This document shows positions 23,832 through 36,123 of a stretch of DNA of 64,000 bases, piece by piece (positions within the stretch are counted from its first letter, which is position 1; every line of letters begins with the position of its first letter). A model generated the notes under the pieces. That model did not search any database, was not told the DNA's origin, and saw only the letters and a program-made list of their open reading frames with translations. Location: NCBI RefSeq assembly GCF_964355755.1, contig NC_092676.1, positions 15,296,288-15,360,287 of the forward strand, given 5' to 3'. The position numbers and the translations under genes were made by a program. This DNA is from Antedon mediterranea. Lineage: Eukaryota; Echinodermata; Crinoidea; Comatulida; Antedonidae.

Positions 23832-25715
23832 CGCCCGTATTCTTAAACCGGACTTTAGTCGTAGTTCGAAGTTCGACTTGGAAAAGTCGTAGTTCGAGCT
23901 ATTACTTCAAATTCGATTCAAAAACGAAGTAGTCGAAGTTTGCAGTTCGACTTAATGAAGTCGAGCTTTTAGTCGAGTTGCACACGTCTGGGTAACAAAG
24001 GCTATACATTGGCCAATGACAAGAGAGTATTTGAGGAGCAGACGAAATTTTGCGCATTGATATCACTTTCCATTTCTTACAACACTTTTTACGCACAGGA
24101 CTATATTGTATTTTTTTTTTGTATTTTATATACTATATACATGAAAAATAATTGTAATCGTTAACGCCCGTATTCTTAAACCGGACTTTAGTCGTAGTTC
24201 GAGCTAAAACTTAAAAAATGACGTCATTTTAATTCATAAACCGAACTTCAACTAAATCACCGACTAAATCAGGCCAACCTCGACTAAATCGAGACGGATT
24301 TTGATCGATTTTTTTAGTCCTGGAGGGGGCAGACTAAATGGTCGACTAAATGGTTTTTAAACGATGTTTATAAAAAACGTAACAATCATTGAGTTGTTAT
24401 ATTGGCCAGATATTGATGAATGAAATATCTATATTTATATTAGCTTAATTAAATATACATTGGTATAAATTATAATAATGAAAATCATCTTTATTTACAA
24501 CTGTATACAAATTACATTATTTTCTTCGCGCAAGTCCGACTTGAGCTACGTCACGCCATAGCGACAATGGGAGATGCGGCAATTCACCACGCGATGGAAT
24601 GTTTAGGGGGCCTAGCGCTTTCTTGTGACGCTATGAAGTGCGTGGTTCGTGGCGATCATACTTTGTTGGGGGCCTAAAAAATATAAAAGTTACCGTACCG
24701 CCATGGTTCCTAAATATATTTTTAAGATTTTATTTGTTGTTAATCAAATATACTTCACTGTTAAATTATACTGATCTTGTTCTAATAATTAACGATTAAA
24801 ATTATTTTTCTTGTGTATAGTCCTGATGCGTAAAAAGTTTTGTAAGAAAATGGAAAGTGATATCAATGCGCAAAATTTCGTCTGCTCCACAAATACTCTC
24901 TTGTCATTGGCCAATGTATAGCCTTTAGTACCCAGACGTGTGAAACTCGACTAAAAGCTCGACATCATTCGAACTGCAAACTTCGACTACTTCGTTTTTG
25001 AATCGAATTTGAAGTAATAGCTCGAACTACGACTTTTCCAAGTCGAACTTCGAACTACGACTAAAGTCCGCTTTAAGAATACGGGCGTAAATATTAGAAC
25101 AATATCAGTATTAATTTAACAGTGAAGTATATTTGATTAACAACAAATAAAATCTTAAAAATATATTTAGGAACCATGGCGGTACGGTAACTTTTATATT
25201 TTCTAGGCCCCCAACAAAGTATGATCGCCACGAACCACGCACCATAGCGCGTGACAAGAAAGTGCTAGGCCCCCTAAACATTCCATCGCGTGGTGAATTG
25301 CCGCATCTCCCATTGTCGCTATGGCGTGACGTAGCTCAAGTCGGACTTGCGCGAAGAAAATAATGTAATTTGTATACAGTTGTAAATAAAGATGATTTTC
25401 ATTATTATAATTTATACCAATGTATATTTAATTAAGCTAATATAAATATAGATATTTCATTCTTCAATATCTGGCCAATATAATAACTCAATGACTGTTA
25501 CGTTTTTTATAAACATCGTTTAAAAACCATTTAGTCGACCATTTAGTCTGCCCCCTCCAGGACTCAAAAAATCGATCAAAATCCGTCTCGATTTAGTCGA
25601 GGTTGGCCTGATTTAGTCGGTGATTTAGTTGAAGTTCGGTTTATGAATTAAAATGACGTCATTTTTTTAGTTTTAGCTCGAACTACGACTAAAGTCCGGT
25701 TTAAGAATACGGGCG
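23832..25715 (+). mobile_element. Harbinger-like non-autonomous element 1 (hosts element 2)
   Basis: Ends are inverted repeats starting CGCCCGTATTCTTAAACCGG, flanked by a TAA target duplication (23829-23831 and 25716-25718). Without the inserted element 2 it is about 958 bp. A 3-bp TWA target duplication is typical of PIF/Harbinger transposons. The two ends differ internally: the left end continues into GTTCGAAGTTCGACTTG, the right end into a TGACGTCA-containing segment. No transposase is seen. Confidence 0.85.
24165..25087 (-). mobile_element. Harbinger-like element 2, nested in element 1
   Basis: A 923-bp copy of the same family in reverse orientation, inserted inside element 1. It is flanked by TAA (24162-24164 and 25088-25090). 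The empty-site sequence ATCGTTAATTATTAGAAC is preserved in sibling copies near 26175 and 26995, which confirms the insertion point. Confidence 0.85.
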
Positions 25716-25879
25716 TAAATCTTTCACACGAACGCTAAACTTTAATGTTCAACTTTCTTGAACATTCTTTTTTCCTGTCGACCTTGTTCTGTCGGTCTTT
25801 CCATCCTTAAATTATTTCTTTATTGTTATATTACGACATAAAGTTGAATTTTGCCTGGTTTTTCTTACAAATTGTCTTA

Positions 25880-27730
25880 CGCCCGTATTCTTAAACCGGA
25901 CTTTAGTCGTAGTTCGAAGTTCGACTTGAAAAAGTCGTAGTTCGAGCTATTACTTCAAATTCGATTCAAAAACGAAGTAGTCGAAGTTTGCAGTTCGAAT
26001 GAAGTCGAGCTTTTAGTCGAGTTGCACACGTCTGGGTAACAAAGGCTATTCATTGGCCAATGACAAGAGAGTATTTGAGGAGCAGACGAAATTTTGCGCA
26101 TTGATATCACTTTCCATTTTCTTACAACACTTTTTACGCATCAGGACTATATACATGAAAAGTAATTTTAATCATTAATTATTAGAACAAGATCAGTATC
26201 AATTTAACAGTGAAGTACTTTTGATTAACAACAAACAAAATATTCAAAATATATTCAGGAACCATGGCGGTACGGTAACTTTTATATTTTCTAGGCCCCC
26301 AACAAAGTATGATCGCCACGAACCACGCACTTCATAGCGTGACAAAAAAGCGCTAGGCCCCCTAAACATTCCATCGCGTGGTGAATTGCCGCATCTCCCA
26401 TTGTCGCTATGGCGTGACGTAGCTCAAGTCGGACTTGCGCGAAGAAAATAATGTAATTTGTATACAGTTGTAAATAAAGATGATTTTCATTATTATAACT
26501 TATACCAATGTATATTTAATTAAGCTAATATAAATATAGATATTTCATTCTTCAATATCTGGCCAATATAACAACTCAATGACTGTTACGTTTTTTATAA
26601 ACATCGTTTAAAAACCATTTAGTCGACCATTTAGCCTGCCCCCTCCAGGACTAAATTGATCAAAATCCGTCTCGATTTAGTCGAGGTTGGCCTGATTTAC
26701 GCCCGTATTCTTAAACCGGACTTTAGTCGTAGTTCGAAGTTCGACTTGAAAAAGTCGTAGTTCGAGCTATTACTTCAAATTCGATTAAAAAACGAAGTAG
26801 TCGAAGTTTGCAGTTCGACTTAATGAAGTCGAGCTTTTAGTCGAGTTACACACGTCTGGGTAACAAAGGCTATACATTGGCCAATGACAAGAGAGTATTT
26901 GAGGAGCAGACGAAATTTTGCGCATTGATATCGCTTTCCATTTTTTTACAACACTTTTTACGCATCAGGACTATATACATGAAAAATAATTTGAATCGTT
27001 AATTATTAGAACAATATCAGCATTAATTTAACAGTGAAGTATATTTGATTAACAACAAACAAAATCTTCAAAATATATTTAGGAACCATGGCGGTACGGT
27101 AACTTTTATTTTTTCTAGACCCCCAACAAAGTATGATCGCGACGAACCACGCACTTCATAGCGTGACAAGAAAGCGCTAGGCCCCCTAAACATTCCATCG
27201 CGTGGTGAATTGCCGCATCTCCCATTGTCGCTATGGCGTGACGTAGCTCAAGTCGGACTTGCGCGAAGAAAATAATGTAATTTGTATACAGTTGTAAATA
27301 AAGATGATTTTCATTATTATAATTTATACCAATGTATATTTAATTAAGCTAATATAAATATAGATATTTCATTCTTCAATATCTGGCCAATATAACAACT
27401 CAATGACTGTTACGTTTTTTATAAACATCGTTTAAAAACCATTTAGTCGACCATTTAGTCTGCCCCCTCCAGGACTAAAAAAATCGATCAAAATCCGTCT
27501 CGATTTAGTCGAGGTTGGCCTGATTTAGTCGGTGATTTAGTTGAAGTTCGGTTTATGAATTAAAATGACGTCATTTTTTTAGTTTTAGCTCGAACTACGA
27601 CTAAAGTCCGGTTTAAGAATACGGGCGTTAGTCGGTGATTTAGTTGAAGTTCGGTTTATGAATTAAAATGACGTCATTTTTTAAGTTTTAGCTCGAACTA
27701 CGACTAAAGTCCGGTTTAAGAATACGGACG
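25880..27730 (+). mobile_element. Harbinger-like element 3 (hosts element 4)
   Basis: Same family, flanked by TTA (25877-25879 and 27731-27733). Without its insertion it is about 920 bp. The right terminus reads CGGACG in place of CGGGCG. Confidence 0.85.
26700..27627 (+). mobile_element. Harbinger-like element 4, nested in element 3
   Basis: A 928-bp copy in the same orientation as its host. It is flanked by TTA (26697-26699 and 27628-27630), inserted into the host sequence GATTTAGTCGG. Other copies show that site uninterrupted. Confidence 0.87.
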
Positions 27731-28078
27731 TTAGTGTCCGTCGATTCAATTATAGGACATTATGGTCTTTCCACATGAAGATTGGATTATGGCAACTTTA
27801 TTGATATTGAACCTAGTTTCGAGTCTATAATTATCTGTTTCACTGTCCGTCCATCCTTTTGTTTTTTAATTTTCATATTTCTGAACAAGGTTGCAGGTTT
27901 ATCTTCATCTTTTCATACGGAAAATTATGTGTTATGTCTTACGGTTACACAATATAGATGGCCGGACGGGCACTCAGACAGACAGACAGAGGATTAATAG
28001 GAAAAATAGGCTGATATGTTTTAAGTTTAATTTAGTAAGTAGCCTAAAAAGATTTAACATTTTCTACAGTTTTGCGTT

Positions 28079-28340
28079 AGTGGTTAAACTGTTGTTATGT
28101 TTGTGGTTAAACTGTTATTACGTTTGTGGTTAAACTGTTGTTACGTTTGTGGTTAAACTGTTGTTACGTTTGTGGTTAAACTGTTGTTACGTTTGTGGTT
28201 AAACTTTTGTTACGTTTGTGCTTAAACTGTTGTTACGTTTGTGGTTAAACTGTTGTTACGTTTGTGGTTAAACTGTTGTTACGTTTGTGGTTAAACTTTT
28301 GTTACGTTTGTGCTTAAACTGTTGTTACGTTTGTGGTTAA
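28079..28340. repeat. 23-bp minisatellite, about 11 copies
   Basis: Unit GTGGTTAAACTGTTGTTACG plus TTT. Copies are near-identical, with variants such as AAACTTTTG and GTGCTTAAAC. Degenerate copies continue to about 28420. Overlapping open frames here are by-products of the repeat. Confidence 0.93.
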
Positions 28341-28424
28341 TGAAATTGTTACATTAGTTGTTGGTTTTTGTTACGTTAGTGGTTAATGTTACTTCATTGT
28401 TGTTAGTGGTTAATGTTACAAGTG

Positions 28425-29690
28425 ATAAAATCGTGAAAGATTGGCTAATTTGTCGCACATCCGTCACGGAAGTATATTACTGTAATTTGTGGGTTTGTTT
28501 TTCTTATCATAACAAACAGCAACAATTAAATCATAAAAACTGATAAAATACTTTTATTTCAACTTTTGAATTTGTTGAATTATAGATATATATTGAATAG
28601 ATATATTATAATTATATGATATCAACATTCATAAAAAATATTGAATTAAACAAAATAGACAATTTTACATCAAAGAAGAACAGGCAAAACATATGCCAGG
28701 GAAAAATACGACTTATACCCTACCACTTGAAAAAGACCAAAGTTTAAAATGACATTTTTGGATCGTTCCGTTTTTACTTTTGGAAGGCAAAAGCCTTTAA
28801 CTTGTCTCAAATTGTAAATAGATTTAGGCGTTTTGGCAAAAGATGGTGTAGTCTATGAGAAGGGTCTTTAAGTTTCTGAAAGTCCTTGAGTGCATAGGCA
28901 CAGTAGAGAATTAAATATATATATATATTATAATGTTATATTTATGTATTTGTTTTTCTTAATTTTTGGATGAATAAAGAAAGAAATCACAGTACACTGA
29001 TCAATTGTTTTTTTAACTGAGCTCCGTGAACGTGATCCTAAGCGCTCTACCTGGGATACTTTCCAGTGGGTCAGACTGCAATTTAGTCAAGCACATTCAC
29101 CAAACGGAGACGGCGTATTCTAAAACAGTCCTGATAACACAACACAACACAACAATAGAAAAAATAACTTAAGGCCTAGGCCTAAATCAGACCAGAACGG
29201 CGCAATAGAATTATTCTAAAAACTATGTATATATTGCCATGTGAATTAAATATTGTATTAAAAGACACGTTTTGTATGATGTTGCTATCACTTACAAACT
29301 AAGAAAACAGTGTAGGCCTATGTCAATACCAAATTGTTTCCATGACATCACTGGTGATTAGAGAGATTTCGTGTGTGATTTAGCAGGGCGTTTGTTTGTG
29401 TACAAATTTTACAGATACGAAAAACAAACATGCATGAATATAGTATGATACCCTTAGAAACCAATTTATCTAAATGAATATTATTATCTGGTAGTAAATC
29501 ATTAATTTGTTCCCGCCTTTTACAACAAGTAAATATGACTGGTTGTCATTGGTCACGTAAGAATTACGTGGCATTTATATACCACAACATCGTAACAATT
29601 ATAATATTATTAGATACCTATAATTTTAAATTGAACTTCTTGTAAATACAATGATACGTTTAATTATGATTGTACACACTTGTACACACT
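28425..29690. other. AT-rich gene-free stretch
   Basis: No coding exon, RNA gene or ordered repeat is recognised apart from short AT microsatellites near 28915. Confidence 0.45.
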
Positions 29691-29697
29691 TAGTACC

Positions 29698-29962
29698 TAA
29701 GTATAATAAAAGCGCACTCTTCCGTGATAAAAGTAGTTTGACAAATTATTTACAAAAAAAAAACCCAAATTGTTCTAGAATAAAATTCTGAACTATTTAC
29801 GGCTATTGATTTTGTTATACGAAGTATGCCTTCACTTTGAAATAGGCCTAGGCCTATAGGCTAATCAATGAAAGCAATACTTGATATGGGACATAACGAA
29901 AATAAGAAACGCTAAAGAAAAATCGTGCTGTGTGAATATTAATATAGGGATCGCATCAGAAA
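29698..29962. repeat. Duplicated segment, copy 1
   Basis: Shares GTATAATAAAAGCGCACTCT, GACAAATTAT, a GCYATTGATTTTGTTA stretch and a GAATATT...GCATCAGA end with 31137-31352, in the same orientation. The copies differ by indels. No gene content. Confidence 0.7.
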
Positions 29963-31136
29963 GTGAGTAAGTAATTCATTTAAAAAAAACTGGCTTTCTG
30001 TGTCATGTAAGATATTCTGATATAGATATTTTCAATTTTTCAATATTTTTTCAGGTAATGATATCAAAGAAAGATTGTCATAAACATTTTTTTATTTCTA
30101 TAAAGCATTAATATTAAATACGACGATAGTGTATTAAAAAAACATTTAACTCATCTTTTCTCTCAAAACTGTCATCCGGTATCGTCCGTAAGCATGGTCT
30201 TTATTGTACTCATTATAACAACGTGATCATTGAAATGAAAAAATACAATGCCCGTTAAAAAATGTCATGTTATAAGAAATCCTAATTAGTCCTCATTTTA
30301 TCCCGGCTCTTATTCCATGTACCGAATATCTTTTATGTGCATTATATTTGAATCAAATATAGTGCACGTATTAAGTTAATTATTGAATTATTAAATTGAT
30401 ATAAAAGAAAAACTTACGATTTGAAGGAAGCCTTGTCTTTAAGCTGTCGCAAGCAAGTGAATCGATGGCGTTTATTTACCAACTAAATGACAGAACACGC
30501 CCTGAATATTCCAGTTTACATGTCAAAGTCCAACCGGAACGTTTTCCTTGTGTTGGAAACAGTTACTGTTGACTTATGAGTACAGCTGGCCTTTTATTAA
30601 ATAAGGATATATTGTTGGCCCTATTATTTCCTTTTTAGTTGTAGGTTAGTCCATAACATTGTCAACAGTTTGGAAACAAATATTTTAGAATGTTACATCA
30701 GCTACCCTTATTAACTATTTTCAAATGTGTATTTATCTTAGGCCATATTGACGTTCATTAGTAAGAGCCTATGCCGTTTGTTCAGTTTTATCTCTCTACA
30801 TGAAAACGTCATAAAGTCATAGACGTGATAACAAGTGATGGATGAAATGAATTATATATTGGCAAATTTTTTCCTTTGGTACAAAATGACAAATTATTTT
30901 TAGTCTTTTTTAGTGTTTATTCTTAAAATTCAGGAAAGTGATTCCCTAGCATGTGCGGCCCCTCAATAAACATTAGTGTGCCAAATGTAAGCACGTACCA
31001 TTCAGCGGTTTCGGATCAGATACGTAAAATAACGCCAAAATGTTGTACAGTATTAATGTATAGACTAGCAGTAACCCGTGCTCCACACGGTCTTTTTCTG
31101 CCTTAATATGTGGTTAAATATACTTCACATGGGAGG

Positions 31137-31352
31137 AGTAAGTATAATAAAAGCGCACTCTGACAAATTATTAAAATAAAAACAAATTGTATCAAGAATA
31201 AAAATTCGGAACTGTTTACAGCCATTGATTTTGTTAAACACTATCCTGGATGTTGAACGTTAGACTTTACTTCAGACTGCCAGACTTTACAAAAATAAAA
31301 GACGCTAAACAAATTGTGCTGTATGAATATTGTTATAGGATGCGCATCAGAG
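31137..31352. repeat. Duplicated segment, copy 2
   Basis: Direct copy of 29698-29962, about 1.4 kb away, with small deletions and divergent insertions. It may be an unclassified dispersed repeat. Confidence 0.7.
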
Positions 31353-31355
31353 TGA

Positions 31356-31384
31356 CAACGTGCATGAGAGGGACATGCACGTTG
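31356..31384. repeat. Perfect 11-bp hairpin
   Basis: CAACGTGCATG, then a 7-base spacer AGAGGGA, then the exact complement CATGCACGTTG. No neighbouring gene explains it. Confidence 0.6.
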
Positions 31385-31389
31385 AACTC

Positions 31390-32340
31390 TGTCAATCAGT
31401 AGGAAGTTTAAACATTTCAATGATAAAATATGAATTGTTAATAGAATAGTAAAAACTAGCTGCTTACAGACTTGACATCAACACACAAAAGTGCACATGG
31501 TGATGGTAGTCGAAATTAGATGATGCGCGCGGACACAAAGAAATTGTTTTACTTCGTGTATATTATTTGATATTTTGTTGTTAAGTGGTGAGTGCTTTGT
31601 TTTTAATGAAGCTAAAAAATAGTGATGTGTTATGCAATAAGTCACACTTAGGCCTACCTATAGATTGAATACAAAAGTGGACATAAATCGAAGGAAAAAT
31701 ACATTGCTGCGGAAACACCACCTAAACATTGTTAATTTTTTTCCGTAATTTTCATGTTCAATACATTTGGATTCGTTTTGTTTGTGTGTTTATTTTTATT
31801 CCTTTACATTTTTTTTATTTCACTGGTTTTTATATTTTGCAAATTTGTTGTGTGGTTGATTTGTTACTGTTGTAATTAAACTGTGGTTTTAAATTTTTTG
31901 CTTGAAGGGGTGATAATAATAAGCATTCGTTGAGAGGTAAAGAGAATAGGACAGTTGATTTGGTATTTTTTTTGCTTCATTCCATGAATATTTTGGATAA
32001 GCTAAAAAAAGTTTTACATTTTTTTACATTCATTTGGGGTCCGGCAGCGTTTTAAGTGATTATTTAAATGCTTGAACGTTCAGAATACTTATATTTTTCA
32101 ACCAAAACAATGCATGATTTATGCACAAAAACCAACTACAGTTAGGCCTATTGTAGGCCTACACATTAAAATGTAGTAAACTCTATTAGGGGACACCTTC
32201 ATAATCCAAAAAATTGTCCCCTTAAGGAAAGGTTTATGCAAAAAACAAAAATCCTAAATGTAAACTAAATAAATTGGACTGTGATTTAGAAGAATTGAAA
32301 TTTTAACCGTCTATGTTAAAGATCATAATGCGGTTTCAGT
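31390..32340. other. AT-rich gene-free stretch
   Basis: Nothing recognised. T-rich low-complexity runs near 31800 and a short (TTG)n run at its right edge. Confidence 0.4.
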
Positions 32341-32344
32341 GGAT

Positions 32345-32645
32345 TGTTGTTGTTGTTGTTAGTTCATTTTTTTATACTGGGTGACCTCTTCAGTCAAGAC
32401 TGATCTCCCAGAGGGCCCAGTTGGTGATCAGTGGCTGTGATGTACTAATACACCGGGGTAACCCCCTACTCGTCTCGGAAAGTGCACACGAGCTAGTTGT
32501 GTACACTGGACCTACGGTTTATAGTCCTTATCCGAGAAGACTCGCCTACCACCAGAACCATGGAGTGAGTGAGCCTCGAACCCCTCTGCCGATGTTATGG
32601 CTAGGTATTACGGTTTCACTGTCTTAACCGCTCGGCCACTCACCC
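32345..32645 (-). mobile_element. tRNA(Ser/Leu)-derived SINE
   Basis: The minus strand starts near 32640 with GTGGCCGAGCGGTTAAGAC, a clear A box of Ser/Leu type, and has GGTTCGAGGCTC as B box near 32575. The tRNA-unrelated body contains CTCGGATAAGGACTATAAAC. The tail ends in (AAC)n repeats at 32345-32360. The layout of tRNA head, body and short-repeat tail is typical of SINEs. Confidence 0.85.
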
Positions 32646-32649
32646 ACTG

Positions 32650-33925
32650 GACAGAGGCCATTTAATTTGCCTACACTTTTATGCATGTTCAAAATTGCAT
32701 GATTGCATGTTATGTTAAAGCTCAGGTAGAGGCATGAATTTTAAAAATAATATTTGGTTAATTGTACATAGGCCTAAATCAAATATTGTAACAGAAATAC
32801 CAATATTTAGTCATCTGATAACATTTTTTACCACACCGTTTAGTTTTCATAGCTTTTTAAAATGACTCTCTATTTACAAAATGTGTGTACAAAAGAATAG
32901 AGATTTTACTGTGTAATTTGAACTATCCCCCCACTAATAAGAAGGTGCTTATTTCCAACAAGCTCGTGTAAGCTGTTCTTCATTAAAGCTGTTGAAATCA
33001 ACAAATTGCGATTTTATTTGGTGGATTCCTGAATACCAATTAGTGCAATAGGAATCATAATCAAAGATCCCTTCAATATTAAGGACCACTGTATTGCGGC
33101 CTCTTATCTTTACCATTAGCTGCTCCCTTCAATTAAAGAAGCTTAACTTTGTAATTGTAGTCTATACAATTTTAAAAAAATGAAGAGATCTGAAAGTGTT
33201 GTGCAATGAATAATTATCAAAGTGATGTCTCTTAATAATGTAATGGTTCTTTCCATAAGCTTAACACCCTTGTCGGTAATTTGCTGTCTATTTTTAGGTG
33301 CAGCAAGAAACAACACCCATGAAAATGTTCCGGTTCTCTGAGAAATGCATATACCTGTAGGAGAATTTGCATTATCCATAGGCTGATCCAAGGAGATTAA
33401 AAATTAGGACATAGGCCTAATGTTAAATTCAGCACTTCATTTTACAATTGTTAAGTCCTCGCAAATCCTTCCTCGCCCCAACCCAACCCCCTAAATCAAA
33501 AATCTTGGGAAGTGTGAGGACGGGGAAAAATTACTGTAAGTAGATGTACATTCGTGTGGATTCATGTTTTGTTTTAAGATTTATGTACATTGTATGGACA
33601 AAAAATCCATTTCTCAAAAACTTGTTTTTTCCGTCAAATTGGACGCCATTTTGGCTTCTGGCATGATGATGTCATCGTCAGGTATTTGTGTGTGTTATAT
33701 AGGCCAACATTTAAGTGCCGTAAAACATTTTGCCCAAGACCATGGGAATGGGATGGGGATTTTTTTCTGACATTCTATAATATCCACAAAAAAAAAAAAA
33801 AAAAATGTTCCTTTACTTCTTTCCCACATGTGTATATTAACTCGCTATCTGGGTGGTTGCCGTATAAAAAAAGGGCATCTGTTTCTCTTTAGAGCAAGTA
33901 AAAGAGGAGGATGCATTTGGATAAC
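32650..33925. other. AT-rich gene-free stretch
   Basis: No exon recognised. Contains a poly(A) run at 33788-33805. Confidence 0.4.
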
Positions 33926-33927
33926 CT

Positions 33928-34272
33928 TAAAGATGTATTGTAGGGCTTACCCACCCCTGAACAAATATTTTTTTTAAATTGTATAATAGTTATCCACAAA
34001 AATGTACCTGAAAAAATGTCATTTACAGCTAAAAATAGTCAAATTGGCTGCCAGCTAATGGGGTTTTGATTGAATTGGACCATTTATTTTGTCATTTTAT
34101 ATGAGAAAACATTATTTTTGTTGTCATTTTAGGCCTATATGAGAAAACATTATTTTTGTTCGTTTTTTAACGAAAGGGATTAATTTTATTAAAACTACAA
34201 ATAACCTATTTAAATTTTGATTTAAATTAATCCTCATTTTTCATGTTTTGGTGGAGGACAATACACCTTAAA
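33928..34272. repeat. MITE-like dispersed repeat copy
   Basis: Starts TTAAAGATGTATTGTAGGG and ends GGACAATACACCTTAAAA. Internal CAAATTGGCTGCCAGCTAAT matches 17159-17420. It carries a short internal duplication of AGAAAACATTATTTTTGTT. Confidence 0.7.
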
Positions 34273-34768
34273 ATGTTCTCACGTCTTTGCTAGAATTAAA
34301 GAAGCTTAAATATTTTTTTTTCACTTTTCCTCGCCCTCGCACTTGGAGGAGTTGCCTATACGGATGTCCGAAACAGGGTGACCCTTAATCTGCGTCATAT
34401 AATATTGTTTTACAAATATCGAAAGATGTCGGTATCTAAACCGCCCAGTGTTATAAATCTATTAATCAATTTGAAACGTAGAGATGAGAGAAAAATTAGA
34501 AATGAAAAAAAAAACATTACGCAAGAGGGCGGCAAACTCACATAATTTGGGAGATTCCGTAATTTAATCAAGAAAAAAGTGAAATTTAAATGTTTGCAAA
34601 AAAGGGTGCGTGACGATTCCCCTCTTTGCATGCCGGATAGATCCACGATGAGCATTAAATCAGAATGCTACAGCACACTGTCAAATGGAGCATGTAATGG
34701 ATGAGGTTGTTAGTTTTTTACCAGCCTCCTTGTTAAGTACGTCTTTTTCTACCAGCGCCGGGTCGGGT

Positions 34769-35605
34769 CAAAGAATATATATCACAAGAATGAGTATTCC
34801 GCGATTTTTGCATGAGAAATTTGTAACAGAGAGCTCCAGTGAGTGATGGCCGCCCTCATAAGGGCGGATGTATACATACTAAATAAGACTTGATTTAATA
34901 GATATTATACATGTCACATTAAATAGAATTATGATAATAGTTTTTGCAATTGTAAACTATTTTGTAATACATATTTATTAACAAACTAGTGTACATTCAC
35001 TTTTACAGACAATTATTTACTAACATGCTCAGTTAGTTCACAAAAAAGGCCTAACACAGCAACACCAAAAATCAACGAATCGTTACTCAGCACGGCCTAT
35101 TCTTTACCATTGCCGTGTACTACTCTACGCCCGGTAAATTAAGTATTGTTTTTATGATATAAATTAGTATAAAATACATGTTATTAATAGGACAAAATGT
35201 TAAATGTCATTAACATTTATTTGTTTTACCAGAAACAAGTTAAATATAGGAATATTATTAAACTATCCTTTGTGAAAACGCGTAAACACCAACACGCCCG
35301 GTCACGCTATCGTAGCGCCCGGTTGATAAAGCAAACTGTTTATAACGGCAGTTTTACTAAATAAATTGCATAAAACGAACAATTAAATATCCAAATATTA
35401 TTTAACATGATGTTGGCATGTAGTTGATAACATTTTTTATCATGAAAATACTACCGGTGGTCCAGCCTTTGATTAGTGAAACCGTCACAAAAAGTTGTAT
35501 ACATCCCAGATACATCCACACTTATGGCGGCGCCCTACCACATGGACAATATTACTGTTACAGGGAAAATCGCGGATTACTCATTCTTGTGATATATATT
35601 CTTTG
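34769..35605. mobile_element. hAT-like non-autonomous element, copy 2
   Basis: An 837-bp element with inverted ends CAAAGAATATATATCACAAG. It is flanked by GTCGGGT on both sides (34762-34768 and 35606-35612). It is nearly identical to 11883-12720, so both copies moved recently. Its right end is about 270-290 bp upstream of the PLCL exon's possible start codons, probably within that gene's promoter region. Confidence 0.87.
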
Positions 35606-35897
35606 GTCGGGTCTACCGCACTCGCGCTCTCTATAATAATAAGGCCGAAGACAGGACTTTTCCATTTTTTAGATGGGGAATTTAATATAGACCTATTGTC
35701 TAATTGTAAAATAAATGTATTCTAGGCATATGAACTTAGTGTTCAATAAAACAAAATAAAAGTATGCTTTTGATGATAATTAAATATATGAAGAAAATAA
35801 GTAATTTGCTTTATTAAAATAATTGATAATAACATTTTTGAATAATGGTAGTGTCTTTTGGGAACTAAAACCAATGAAGCGAGGCATTACAATGAAC

Positions 35898-36123
35898 ATG
35901 GCCGAGGGGATGGGAGCTACTGGAGGTAATAACAATACATTACATGTGAGAAAAGTGTCAGAAAATAGTGATAATGATGAAGTTTTTGATGACAATCGAT
36001 CTCTAAATGTGTTGCAACCATGCATTCCACGGAAATCAAGTTTAGTCAAAAGTGGCACCCGCAGCAAGCGAAAGAAAACTGTATCATTTTCAAGTTTCCC
36101 CGAAGAAAAACGCATTGCAAAAG
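35898..36123 (+). CDS. PLCL: PLCL/PRIP (phospholipase C-like) first coding exon, partial
   Basis: Inactive phospholipase C-like proteins bind inositol phosphates, PP1 and PP2A, and act in GABA-receptor and phosphatase signalling (established for vertebrate PRIP). The 75 residues here open MAEG, as vertebrate PLCL1 does. They carry PRKSSLVK and then KRKKTVSFSSFPEEKRIAK at 57-75. That matches the conserved PRIP stretch containing the PP1-docking (K)VxF-type motif, KTVSF at 60-64. The threonine next to VSF corresponds to the PKA-regulated site in PRIP-1. The exon stops at donor AAAG|GTAGGA (36123), phase 1, just where the conserved N-terminal segment ends. ATG 35898 has the best context (AACATGG); in-frame ATGs at 35874 and 35892 are alternatives. 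PH and PLC domains are not found downstream, so the gene continues beyond the window. Confidence 0.8.

Noticed and set aside
27782-28133. Overlapping 71- and 80-codon frames
   Set aside because: They run into the 23-bp minisatellite and have no recognisable motifs.
35780-36115. 111-codon minus-strand frame
   Set aside because: Antisense shadow of the PLCL exon, which has far better family support.
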